From: Porticoccaceae bacterium
GTDB lineage: Bacteria > Pseudomonadota > Gammaproteobacteria > Pseudomonadales > Porticoccaceae
Reading direction: 5' to 3'
Length of the DNA: 47,823 bases
Assembly (NCBI GenBank): GCA_023228865.1
Contig: JALOAH010000024.1
Span: forward strand, 1 to 47,823
Below the pieces are notes generated by a model. It had not been told where the DNA came from and ran no database searches. It was given only the letters and a program-made list of their open reading frames with translations. Below are positions 32,680 through 41,312 of this stretch, piece after piece. Both the position numbers and the translations under genes were made by a program. Position 1 is the first letter of the stretch. Each line of letters opens with the position of its first letter.

Positions 32680-35600
32680 GTGGGTGAAAAACTCGGCACC
32701 CCCAGGGATTGGTATAACCCCAGGCGCAAACGCTTCTGGGCGCTGGCAGTGCTGTTGCTCTATACGCTGGCGGGGTTTTTTCTCGCTCCTTGGCTGGTAC
32801 AGCGCCAGCTCATTGCCGTTGTTGGCGACACACTCAAGCGCCCCGTTGCCGTGGAGCACCTTGCCATCAATCCCTTTGCCCTCAGCGCAGAGGCTCGTGG
32901 TTTTCGTATTGATGAACAGGACGGGTCTGCCCTTGTCGGCTTTGATCGTCTCTATATCAATTTTCAGCTCAGCAGTCTCTTCAATCTGGCGTGGACATTC
33001 AGGAATGTGGAGCTCAATCATCCCTACGGCGAATTGATTCTACTAAGTGGCGGCGACAGCAATTTTTCCCGGTTGCTTCCCGAATCCGCGCCCGCTGATG
33101 ATGAATCTTCAGATAAGCTCGCGCCCCTGATTATTCAGCACCTGGCCATAGAGGATGGCGAATTCCATTTTACCGACGCCAGAACAGGGGCGGCAAAGCG
33201 CACCACTATAACGCCCATTTCCCTGAGTATTCATAACCTCAGCACCCGCGAAGGCGACAGTGGCGAGCACAGCTTTGAGGCGCGCGCCGAGAACGATATC
33301 CGCCTTTCCTGGCAGGGCAGTGTTCAGCTCAACCCGCTCAATCTTGAGGGTAAACTCCAGGCCAGTGGCGCCTATTTGCCCCTCGCCTACAGATTCGTTG
33401 ACGAGCAAATCAACGCCGTTGTCGATAAGGGTGACCTCAACCTGGAATTGGACTACCGAGTGGCGCAGGGAGACGCGGGTATTGCCGCGGCCATTGAACA
33501 GCTCCAGCTGAACATTGACAACCTCCAGGTCAGCGACAAGGCCACAGAAAAAACCGTTGTCGATATTGCCAAGCTGAAACTGGCAAACCTCAATCTCAGC
33601 TGGCCGGAAAAAACCCTCAATGCCGACAGCCTGGCAATACTGTCTGGAGAACTGTTGCTGCACCGCGACAGTGATGGTGTTATCAATGCCCAGACATGGG
33701 CTGGCGCTGCCGCCGCCAGCCCTGGGCAAGAGACAACCGGCCCGACAGAAGAAGCCGTTGCAGTTGCTCCCGCAGCAAGCAGTGCACCCCAGAGTGGCTG
33801 GCAGGTGGCGCTCAATATCGCTGAAATTCGTGATGTCAATCTGAAATTTAGCGACGCCAGTCTGCGCCAGCCCGCCCAGTTGGAAATTGCCGACCTCGAT
33901 GCCACCCTGTCAAAAATCAACAACCGCCAGAAAAATTCCATGCCGCTGACCTTCGCGGCGACCCTTGCCAGTGGCGGTGCCATCAGCGCTCAGGGGGAGG
34001 TGATTTTGCTGCCCGAGGTCGATGCCCAACTTCAGTTGACCGTTGCCGACCTCAATCTGGTGGCGGCGCAACCCTATATCAGTGAATACGCCGCCATGAC
34101 CCTGGAGAGCGGTGCTGTCGCTATGGACGCCCGTATTCTCAGCAATCCGCAACAGGTTTTTGCGGTTGAGGGCGAACTGGCAGTGAATGACCTTCGCGTT
34201 GTGGATACGGCGCGGAAGCGGCCCTTGCTGGGCTGGCAAACATTGACCCTTAAAAATGCCGCTTTTTCCACCGCCAGCAATAGTCTCGACATTAATGCCA
34301 TCAATGCCGAGGCTCCCTACGCCCGCTTGAGGATTGCCCAGGATCAGACCACCAATTTCCAAAAATTGCTGGTGACTTCGCCGCCACACGAAGGTGCTGC
34401 CGATGGCAGCCAGGCCCAAGTCGGCGGCAGCGACGGCGAGTCTGAAAAAGAAAATGCCACTGCCGCCCCAAAACCCTTTACCCTCAGCATAGGCCAGATC
34501 GATATTCGCGAGGGTTCCGGGGATTTTGCCGACCGCTCCCTGCCCATTCCTTTTGACACCAACATTGCCAACATCAACGGCAAAATCACCACCATCGACA
34601 CCAGCAGCACCCAACCCGCCAGCGTCGAACTCGAAGGTCAGGTCAACGATTATGGCCTGGCGAAAATCGGCGGCACATTATTGCCTCTTGGCGTCAAGGA
34701 ACAGGCAGACATCAAACTGTTGTTTCGCAACCTGGAATTGCCCGATCTCACCCCGTACTCCATCAAGTTTGCCGGGCGGGAAATTGCCAATGGCCGCATG
34801 AACCTGGATCTGCGCTACCTGATGGATCAGGGTAAACTCAAGGCGCAGAACAATATTGTTATCAGCGACCTCGAACTGGGCAAAAAAGTCGACTACGAGG
34901 GTGCACTGGATTTGCCCCTGGGGCTCGCCATTGCTCTGCTCACAGATGCCAGTGGCAAAATTGATATCGACCTGCCGGTGGAAGGGGATACCAATAACCC
35001 GGAATTTCGCCTTGGCAGTATTATCGGCAAAGTGTTTGTCAACCTCATTAGCAAAGCTGTGACCGCCCCCTTTCGCCTTCTCGGTGCGCTGGTGGGCATG
35101 GAGTCGACGGATTTTGAGCGCATCGAGTTTGAACCCGGTCTGGCGACTCTGACGCCGCCGGAAAAAGAAAAAATCGCCAAGCTGGCGGCAGCCATGGCCA
35201 AGCGGCCGCAGCTGGGATTGCGCATTGCCGGTGTCGTCCACCGGGACGCCGACACCCAGGCGCTGAAAACCCTTCGCGTCGAAAGCCGTATTGATGGCCT
35301 GGTGCAGCAGCGCCTGGAAGAGAACCCCCAGGCTCAGGTGCGGGATTTGCGCCTCGCCATTGTCGAATCACTGATGGCAGCCACCGCCCCCGATGTGTCC
35401 CTTGACGATCTGCGTGGGCAATTCATTAAATCGGTGAATAGCGAAACCCCCGACGGCGACAAAAAACTCGACGCTTCCGCCTATGCAGCGGAGCTGCGCA
35501 AACGCCTGGTCGCGGCGGAAACCCTCAGCGACGCAGATCTGGATCAGCTCGCCATGGCGAGGGCGGAAAACCTTAAAAAGACCCTCATCGACGCCGATGC

Positions 35601-35697
35601 CAGTCTTGGCGAGCGCGTCGCTACGGAACGGGGAAAAGCCGCCACCCTGACCAAAAACGGCTGGGTGCCGCTGAGGCTGAAAGTGGACAGCCTTTGA
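32680..35697 (+). CDS. DUF748 (AsmA-like) envelope protein
   Basis: A 1,005-residue protein anchored by one N-terminal membrane helix (about 20-40) with a long periplasmic part. It has the AsmA-like pattern of repeated beta strands: VEHLAINPFALSAEARGF, a later FNLAWTFRNVELNHPYGELI block, and a DUF748 region toward the end with LPVEGDTNNPEFRLG and KAVTAPFRLLGALVGM. Near 810 an OmpA-like stretch (FEPGLATLTPPEKEKIAKLA) follows. Proteins of this superfamily are thought to bridge the membranes and carry lipid. I give the conventional GTG start, but ATT at 32641 with an ideal ribosome site would add 13 residues (beginning NETTRL) and may be the true one. Confidence 0.87.
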   Translation: MGEKLGTPRDWYNPRRKRFWALAVLLLYTLAGFFLAPWLVQRQLIAVVGDTLKRPVAVEHLAINPFALSAEARGFRIDEQDGSALVGFDRLYINFQLSSLFNLAWTFRNVELNHPYGELILLSGGDSNFSRLLPESAPADDESSDKLAPLIIQHLAIEDGEFHFTDARTGAAKRTTITPISLSIHNLSTREGDSGEHSFEARAENDIRLSWQGSVQLNPLNLEGKLQASGAYLPLAYRFVDEQINAVVDKGDLNLELDYRVAQGDAGIAAAIEQLQLNIDNLQVSDKATEKTVVDIAKLKLANLNLSWPEKTLNADSLAILSGELLLHRDSDGVINAQTWAGAAAASPGQETTGPTEEAVAVAPAASSAPQSGWQVALNIAEIRDVNLKFSDASLRQPAQLEIADLDATLSKINNRQKNSMPLTFAATLASGGAISAQGEVILLPEVDAQLQLTVADLNLVAAQPYISEYAAMTLESGAVAMDARILSNPQQVFAVEGELAVNDLRVVDTARKRPLLGWQTLTLKNAAFSTASNSLDINAINAEAPYARLRIAQDQTTNFQKLLVTSPPHEGAADGSQAQVGGSDGESEKENATAAPKPFTLSIGQIDIREGSGDFADRSLPIPFDTNIANINGKITTIDTSSTQPASVELEGQVNDYGLAKIGGTLLPLGVKEQADIKLLFRNLELPDLTPYSIKFAGREIANGRMNLDLRYLMDQGKLKAQNNIVISDLELGKKVDYEGALDLPLGLAIALLTDASGKIDIDLPVEGDTNNPEFRLGSIIGKVFVNLISKAVTAPFRLLGALVGMESTDFERIEFEPGLATLTPPEKEKIAKLAAAMAKRPQLGLRIAGVVHRDADTQALKTLRVESRIDGLVQQRLEENPQAQVRDLRLAIVESLMAATAPDVSLDDLRGQFIKSVNSETPDGDKKLDASAYAAELRKRLVAAETLSDADLDQLAMARAENLKKTLIDADASLGERVATERGKAATLTKNGWVPLRLKVDSL

Positions 35698-35763
35698 GGA
35701 CGCCCGCCCGTCTATTCGACAGAATCCCTCCATGTGCCGCCCCGGTCGCAGCGCCAAATTTGC

Positions 35764-35793
35764 TTGACAGTGAGTTTGGCGTTCCACCACTAT
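35764..35793 (+). promoter_or_regulatory. Possible promoter for the multi-sensor GGDEF-EAL gene
   Basis: A consensus -35 TTGACA (35764-35769) is followed 18 bases later by CACTAT (35788-35793). Transcription would begin close to 35800. That would leave almost no leader for a TTG start at 35801 and would favour a GTG at 35828. Low confidence. Confidence 0.3.
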
Positions 35794-35800
35794 CGGGGTA

Positions 35801-38800
35801 TTGACGAAACTTTCGAGTGCTTATGTTGTGGCTGCTGGCAAAAAGGACATAACAAATAAAGGGTTTACCGCCTTCAGGCTCACCCTGATTTATGCACTAA
35901 TCGCTTCATTTTGGATTGTCTTTTCCGGTTACCTGCTCCAGGTCAGCTTTGAGGATCCCGTCACCCAGTGGCGAATGGAAATGGCAAAGGGGCTGGCCTT
36001 CGTCATGGTCACCAGCGTTTTTCTCTACCTGCTGTTACTGCGCAGGGTCGAGCCGGTTTCCAGTCTAGGAGGTAAAGCCGCAGTTCGCGGCTACGGCATA
36101 GGTACGGTGATTATTGCCCTTCTGCTCATGGTGCCCCTCGCCGGTTACGGCATTCTCAGGCTCTACAGCCCCTCCCTGGAGGCGCAGATCTATGCCGATC
36201 TGGAGGCGGTGGCCACCCTCAAGATGGGGCAAGTGGAGCTGTGGCACAACGAGCGCATGAACGACTTGTCGGTGTTGACCACCAGTGAATCCTTTGTTGC
36301 GAATGTCGCCAATTTTCGCCGCAACAATGACAGCGCCGCCGGCGACAGCATTCGCAGCCAGCTGGCGACGGTTGCCAAAGCCTATAACTACAGTTCGCTG
36401 CAATTGCTCAGCCCAGAGGGTTTACCTCTGATTGCGGTGGGCGATGAAGTGGCTCTGCCCGCAGAGACACGCAAACTGGTGGCGCGGGTAAGAATGGCCG
36501 GATTGTCCGCTCACGGCGAACTGTTTCTCAACCACCGGGGCAGGGCGCGAATCGATTATGCCGGGTTTATTGCCGCCGCTGATGGCGGCGGCGCACCCCT
36601 GGCAATTGTGCTGTTGCGCAGCAATCCCAACAACCACCTGTTACCCCTGATTCACGCCTGGCCGGGGGAGCGGCTGGGGACGGAGACATTGCTGGTGCGC
36701 GGCGAAGGCAATTCGGTGGTTTTTCTCACATTGGCTAGCAGTGACGGCAAAAAGCCCTTTTTGCGCCTGCCGCTGCATAGCCAGGAGCTTGTCGCCGCTA
36801 CGGCGGTGAAAAGCGGTGTCGCCGGACAAATTCAGGGCTTGGATTACCGGGGCACGCCGGTATTTGCCGCCTACAGTCCAGTAAAAAACACCGGCTGGTT
36901 TGTGATTGCCAAGGTCGATAGGGATGTGGCGCTGGCGCCCCTGAGGCAACTTGCTGCCTGGATCAGTTTCATTGTTTTTGTCGCCGCCATTCTTGTCAGC
37001 TCGCTGCTATTACTGTTGTGGCGTCAACAACAGCGAACTTACCAATTTGGTCTGATGACCCAAGCGGTTGAACACGAACGCAAGTTGCGGGAGCAGGAAG
37101 CGGTCTACCATGAAATGTTTGATGGCAACCCCAATCCCATGTGGGTTTACGATGCCAACAGCTTGCGGTTTTTGGCGGTCAATGATGCCGCAGTGACTCA
37201 CTACGGTTACAGCAGGGACGAATTTTTGCTGATGACCCTCAGCGATATTCGCCCGCCAGAGGATAGTTCCCGTCTGAGCCGCTATGTGGCCTCCCTGTCT
37301 TCCCACAATATCGCCGCCGGGGGAATTTGGAAACACCAGAAGCGCGATGGCTCCCTGATCGATGTGGAGATATCCTCACACGGACTGAATTTCAATAATC
37401 GCCCGGCGCGCCTGGTACTGGCCTACGATGTCACCGAGCGGGAGCGCACAGAGGCACAGCTGCGGGAGTCCGACCGCTTTGCCAGGGCGACCCTGGATGC
37501 GGTTGTACTCCACATAGCGGTGCTCGATGAAAATGGCGCCATCATTGCCACTAACAAGGCTTGGCGCAATTTTTCCGCGCAAAACGGTGGTGCTCTTCAG
37601 ACCACTGGTATTGGTGCCAACTATATTCAGGCAACTCGAGCGGCTGCGGCTGCTGGCAACCAGACGGCTATGGACTTGCTGCCCAACCTGGAGGCGCTGA
37701 TTGGTGGAAAAATCGACTCTTTTCAATTCGAGTACCCCTGCCATTCGCCCACGGAAAAGCGCTGGTTTATCGCCCATGTATCGCGCTTTCCCGACGATGG
37801 CGTCCTCAGAATCGTTATCTCCCACGAAAATATTACCGGCCGCAAAATGGCGGAGCTGGAGCTGCTCAAGCTCAATCGCTATTACGCCGCCCTCAGCGCC
37901 ATGAATGCCGCCATTGTGCGCACCAGGGAGCCGCAACAGATACTGGATCAGGTCTGTCGCATCGCCGTTGACCAGGGCGAATTGGAGCTGGTTTGGGTGG
38001 GGCGCCTCGAAAGTGATCACCGCCATATCACCCGCGCGGCATCCTATGGCCGAGCTTCTGGCTATCTGGATCAGGTCACCATCAGCGCCGATCCCGATGA
38101 TATTTCCGGTCTGGGTCCTGTAGGTATATCGGTGCGTGAAGGCCGCTCTGTGGTGGTCAATGATTTCAGTCGCGACGAATCGACCCGCCCCTGGCATGAA
38201 CCGGCGCGCCACTGGGGACTAAAAGCCATTCTTGTCTGCCCCATTCACAGGCGTGATCATATCTGGGGGGAAATTGCTTTTTATGCCAATCAGCCTGACT
38301 ATTTCAGTCCGGATCTGGTCAACCTCATGGAAAAACTCACCGAAGACCTAGCCTATAGCCTGGATATGGTGGACATGGAGCGCAGTCGCGCCGAGGCGGA
38401 GGCGCAACTGCTATTAAATGCCCGCATTATTGAATCCAGCCACGAAGGCCTGTTTATTACCGACAGCGACCACCGCTATACCATGGTTAACCGCGCCTTT
38501 TGTACCATTACCGGCTACAACAGCGACGAGTTGATCGGCAACAAAATGAACCTGTTGAGCTCGGGGCGGCAGGAACCCGGCTTCTACCAGCAGTTGCAAA
38601 CCAGCCTCGCACACAGTGGGCGTTGGGAAGGGGAGTTATGGGATCGGCGCAAAGACGGAGAGATTTACCCAGCCTCCCTGTCCATAACTCGGGTTGATGG
38701 CAGCGAAGCGGGATCCTATCAGCATATTGCCATTTATCGGGATATCACTGAGCGCAAGGCCTACGAAAGCAAAATCGAACATATCGCCAGTCACGATATT

Positions 38801-40090
38801 CTCACCGATTTGCCCAACCGCGTATTGCTTGCGGATCGCATTTCCGTGGCCATTGCCCATGCCGCCAGATCCGGAGGCCAGCTGGCGCTTTTGTTTGTCG
38901 ATCTCGACAGATTCAAGCTCGTCAATGACACCCTCGGTCACGATTTTGGCGATCTTCTCCTCAAGGAAATTGCCCGCCGCATCACCGCGGCTCTGCGCAG
39001 TGCTGATACTGTCAGTCGCGTAGGGGGTGACGAATTTGTTGTCCTTCTCCAGGACATAGGCTCCGCTGAAGATGCCGCCAGGGTCGCCGAGAAAATCATT
39101 CGTTCCATCAAGCAACCCTTTGATATCAATGGCCATCGTCTCATTGTTACCGCCAGTGTTGGCGTTGCCATGTATCCCGACAACGGCCAGGACGCCCAGG
39201 GGCTGACGGTGCTGGCGGATCTCGCCATGAGGGCGGCCAAGCAAAGCGGCAACAATCGCTACCAGTTTTACTCCCATGAGCTGGGAGCCAATGCCAGCGA
39301 ACGCCTGACCATGGAGAATGAGTTGCGGAGCGCCATTGACCGCGGCGAAATTTTTGTCGCCTATCAGCCCCAGTGTTCTCTGGACGATGGTCGCATAGTG
39401 GGTATAGAAGCCCTTGCCCGCTGGCAACATCCCGCATACGGGCTGGTATCGCCGTTGCAATTTATTCCCATCGCCGAAGAAAGCGGCCTGATTCTCGACA
39501 TCGGTGCCTGGATCACCCATGAAGTCTGCCGCCAGGCTCAGGCGTGGCGGCAAGCTGGCATTGTCGATGTGCCGGTTTCGGTGAACGTTTCCGCACTCCA
39601 GTTTCAACAGGCGGATTTTGTCAGCAATATCGAGAGTGCGCTCACTGCCACCGGACTGCCCGCGACCCAGCTCGAACTGGAGGTCACAGAATCTGTATTG
39701 ATGACCGGTATCGATGAAGTGCTCGAAAAGCTCAACAATCTCCACGCCGGAGGCATAAAACTGGCCATTGATGACTTTGGCACCGGCTATTCCAGTCTTT
39801 CTTACTTGCGCCAGCTTCCTGCCCAGCGCCTCAAAATAGATCAGTCCTTTATTCGGGATCTGCCCGCCAGTCAGGATGCGGCGTCTATTGCCCGGGCTAT
39901 TGTCAGCCTGGCAAGTTCGCTGGGCATGAAAACCGTCGCCGAAGGTGTCGAAACCCAGGCGCAGGTGGATTTTCTGCGCAGCATTTCCTGCAGTGTTGGT
40001 CAGGGTTATTTATACGCAAAACCCATGACCTCCTCAGACTTTGAGGTCTGGATCAAGTCCTGGTCAGGCTTTTCAGCAGCCGAAGAATGA
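35801..40090 (+). CDS. Multi-sensor PAS/GAF GGDEF-EAL cyclic-di-GMP protein
   Basis: A 1,429-residue signalling protein. Three membrane helices (about 22-118) are followed by a large periplasmic sensor of Cache-like type (about 120-380), a fourth helix (about 385-408), two PAS domains (about 430-550 and 560-680), a GAF domain (about 690-845), a third PAS (about 860-985), GGDEF and EAL. The cyclase motif GGDEF (1075-1079) is intact with an RxxD inhibitory site (RSAD) five residues earlier. The EAL domain has EAL at 1203, DDFGTGY, KIDQSF and AEGVET, so it looks active. The start is uncertain (TTG 35801 or GTG 35828). Combined periplasmic and cytoplasmic sensors point to several inputs. Confidence 0.92.
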   Translation: MTKLSSAYVVAAGKKDITNKGFTAFRLTLIYALIASFWIVFSGYLLQVSFEDPVTQWRMEMAKGLAFVMVTSVFLYLLLLRRVEPVSSLGGKAAVRGYGIGTVIIALLLMVPLAGYGILRLYSPSLEAQIYADLEAVATLKMGQVELWHNERMNDLSVLTTSESFVANVANFRRNNDSAAGDSIRSQLATVAKAYNYSSLQLLSPEGLPLIAVGDEVALPAETRKLVARVRMAGLSAHGELFLNHRGRARIDYAGFIAAADGGGAPLAIVLLRSNPNNHLLPLIHAWPGERLGTETLLVRGEGNSVVFLTLASSDGKKPFLRLPLHSQELVAATAVKSGVAGQIQGLDYRGTPVFAAYSPVKNTGWFVIAKVDRDVALAPLRQLAAWISFIVFVAAILVSSLLLLLWRQQQRTYQFGLMTQAVEHERKLREQEAVYHEMFDGNPNPMWVYDANSLRFLAVNDAAVTHYGYSRDEFLLMTLSDIRPPEDSSRLSRYVASLSSHNIAAGGIWKHQKRDGSLIDVEISSHGLNFNNRPARLVLAYDVTERERTEAQLRESDRFARATLDAVVLHIAVLDENGAIIATNKAWRNFSAQNGGALQTTGIGANYIQATRAAAAAGNQTAMDLLPNLEALIGGKIDSFQFEYPCHSPTEKRWFIAHVSRFPDDGVLRIVISHENITGRKMAELELLKLNRYYAALSAMNAAIVRTREPQQILDQVCRIAVDQGELELVWVGRLESDHRHITRAASYGRASGYLDQVTISADPDDISGLGPVGISVREGRSVVVNDFSRDESTRPWHEPARHWGLKAILVCPIHRRDHIWGEIAFYANQPDYFSPDLVNLMEKLTEDLAYSLDMVDMERSRAEAEAQLLLNARIIESSHEGLFITDSDHRYTMVNRAFCTITGYNSDELIGNKMNLLSSGRQEPGFYQQLQTSLAHSGRWEGELWDRRKDGEIYPASLSITRVDGSEAGSYQHIAIYRDITERKAYESKIEHIASHDILTDLPNRVLLADRISVAIAHAARSGGQLALLFVDLDRFKLVNDTLGHDFGDLLLKEIARRITAALRSADTVSRVGGDEFVVLLQDIGSAEDAARVAEKIIRSIKQPFDINGHRLIVTASVGVAMYPDNGQDAQGLTVLADLAMRAAKQSGNNRYQFYSHELGANASERLTMENELRSAIDRGEIFVAYQPQCSLDDGRIVGIEALARWQHPAYGLVSPLQFIPIAEESGLILDIGAWITHEVCRQAQAWRQAGIVDVPVSVNVSALQFQQADFVSNIESALTATGLPATQLELEVTESVLMTGIDEVLEKLNNLHAGGIKLAIDDFGTGYSSLSYLRQLPAQRLKIDQSFIRDLPASQDAASIARAIVSLASSLGMKTVAEGVETQAQVDFLRSISCSVGQGYLYAKPMTSSDFEVWIKSWSGFSAAEE

Positions 40091-40191
40091 ATTTTTCCGG
40101 TTTCATCCGTCGAGTAGCTCACTAATTTCATGGTTTTTAATTGACAGCTCTTGTCTGATAGACTAGTTGTAAATTTTTTAGGAGAGTTCTT

Positions 40192-40824
40192 ATGGTTAAG
40201 AGAAGATCTTATAAAGTCACTCTACTGTTCGCTATCTTGGCTACTTCAGTAACGATGGCTGAGCAGGCACAGGTTGGCGACAATGCGAATCGGGGAATAG
40301 GCGGGCAAGCAGCGGCCAAAGCCAAGCATGATGCCGCCATGAATTCTGTGCGCAACATCAAAGCCACAGGGGCGGGCGACGCCGACAACCATGGCGGAAC
40401 AGTTGCGCGCACCCTGGGGGAAGGTACAGGCACTAAAGGTGGCAAGGCCTTGGCTGATGTGGTTACCAATAAGGCTACAGGTGACAACATAACAACTGAC
40501 TCCCCGTCAAAAACACAGGCAGATATTGGCAATGAGTTACACCCGCCACAAACACGGGCAGCCCCCATTCGCGAGGGCGGCAAAACCATCAGCCCTAACC
40601 CGCGACACAATACTGTCAGCCCAGAAACAGGGAGTGATATGTATGGCGATGGCCGCGCAGATAGCCGCAGCCTAAATGAGAATGCCGGTCATGGCAGTGA
40701 ACCAAACAATGCAAAAGCCCATAGCCATGAGTCAACCCACAGTGTTCAACAGGGTTCGTCAGCAAAGGGCGGCTTTATCAAGCTTGATGACGTCAAGGGC
40801 GAGGCCAAAGCCGGGGCTGATTGA
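40192..40824 (+). CDS. Secreted low-complexity protein, unknown
   Basis: A 210-residue protein with a signal peptide (MVKRRSYKVTLLFAILATSV..., cut near TMA). The mature protein is rich in Gly, Ala, Asn, Thr, Ser, Lys and Asp, has no cysteine and almost no aromatic residues, so it is likely unstructured and outside the cytoplasm. The ATG has AGGAGAG five to six bases upstream, which supports translation. It lies between two cyclic-di-GMP genes on the same strand, which hints at a matrix or surface role, but that is only inference. No family is recognised. Confidence 0.7.
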   Translation: MVKRRSYKVTLLFAILATSVTMAEQAQVGDNANRGIGGQAAAKAKHDAAMNSVRNIKATGAGDADNHGGTVARTLGEGTGTKGGKALADVVTNKATGDNITTDSPSKTQADIGNELHPPQTRAAPIREGGKTISPNPRHNTVSPETGSDMYGDGRADSRSLNENAGHGSEPNNAKAHSHESTHSVQQGSSAKGGFIKLDDVKGEAKAGAD

Positions 40825-41312
40825 GATTTTTTCCCGGCCATTACCAGAGCAAAAGCGGATTTCAGCCTGTGCGCTGCAAGCTTCACTGGTTTCGGGTCAG
40901 GGAACTGACTGTCACTATCAGCCCATCGACATTATCACATTAGTCGTCATTGCTGCGGGAGAGCCGCACTCTCGTCTGATCGGGAACTGGAGTCAACTTG
41001 GTGCTCTTCTTCGCTTGCCAGAACGCTTGCTTTAACGGGCGCGATGGTTATTAGCGGGGTTCCATCAGCTGCCCGCCCCGCGACCACCACCGCTGAATCA
41101 GGACTGGAATCGCCGGAGATATAGTCAGGGTTAAAGGTGTTGTGGTAGACGCCATCGGTTTCAGGTCAACGGACACTGGGCTTCACTGTGATGACGAAGG
41201 GACTCCGTAAAGAGTCAGATCAGAGATAGGCAACGAAGCCGTTGCTGGGAAGACAAAAGCTTCTTTAAATGCAAAAATGGGTCTTAACCTGCCTACAATC
41301 CCTATAAAAACC
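40825..41312. other. Intergenic region with a possible gene remnant
   Basis: A gap of about 490 bases. On the minus strand 40947-41165 is open for 73 codons with protein-like content (a YHNTFNPDYISGD segment, then AVVVAGRAADGTPLITI), but there is no ATG and it is closed upstream by TGA. It may be the tail of a decayed gene. No RNA gene or repeat is visible. Confidence 0.35.

Noticed and set aside
40141..40175. Promoter with TTGACA at 40141-40146 for the secreted low-complexity gene
   Set aside because: No acceptable -10 lies at a 16-18 base distance, so I did not annotate it.
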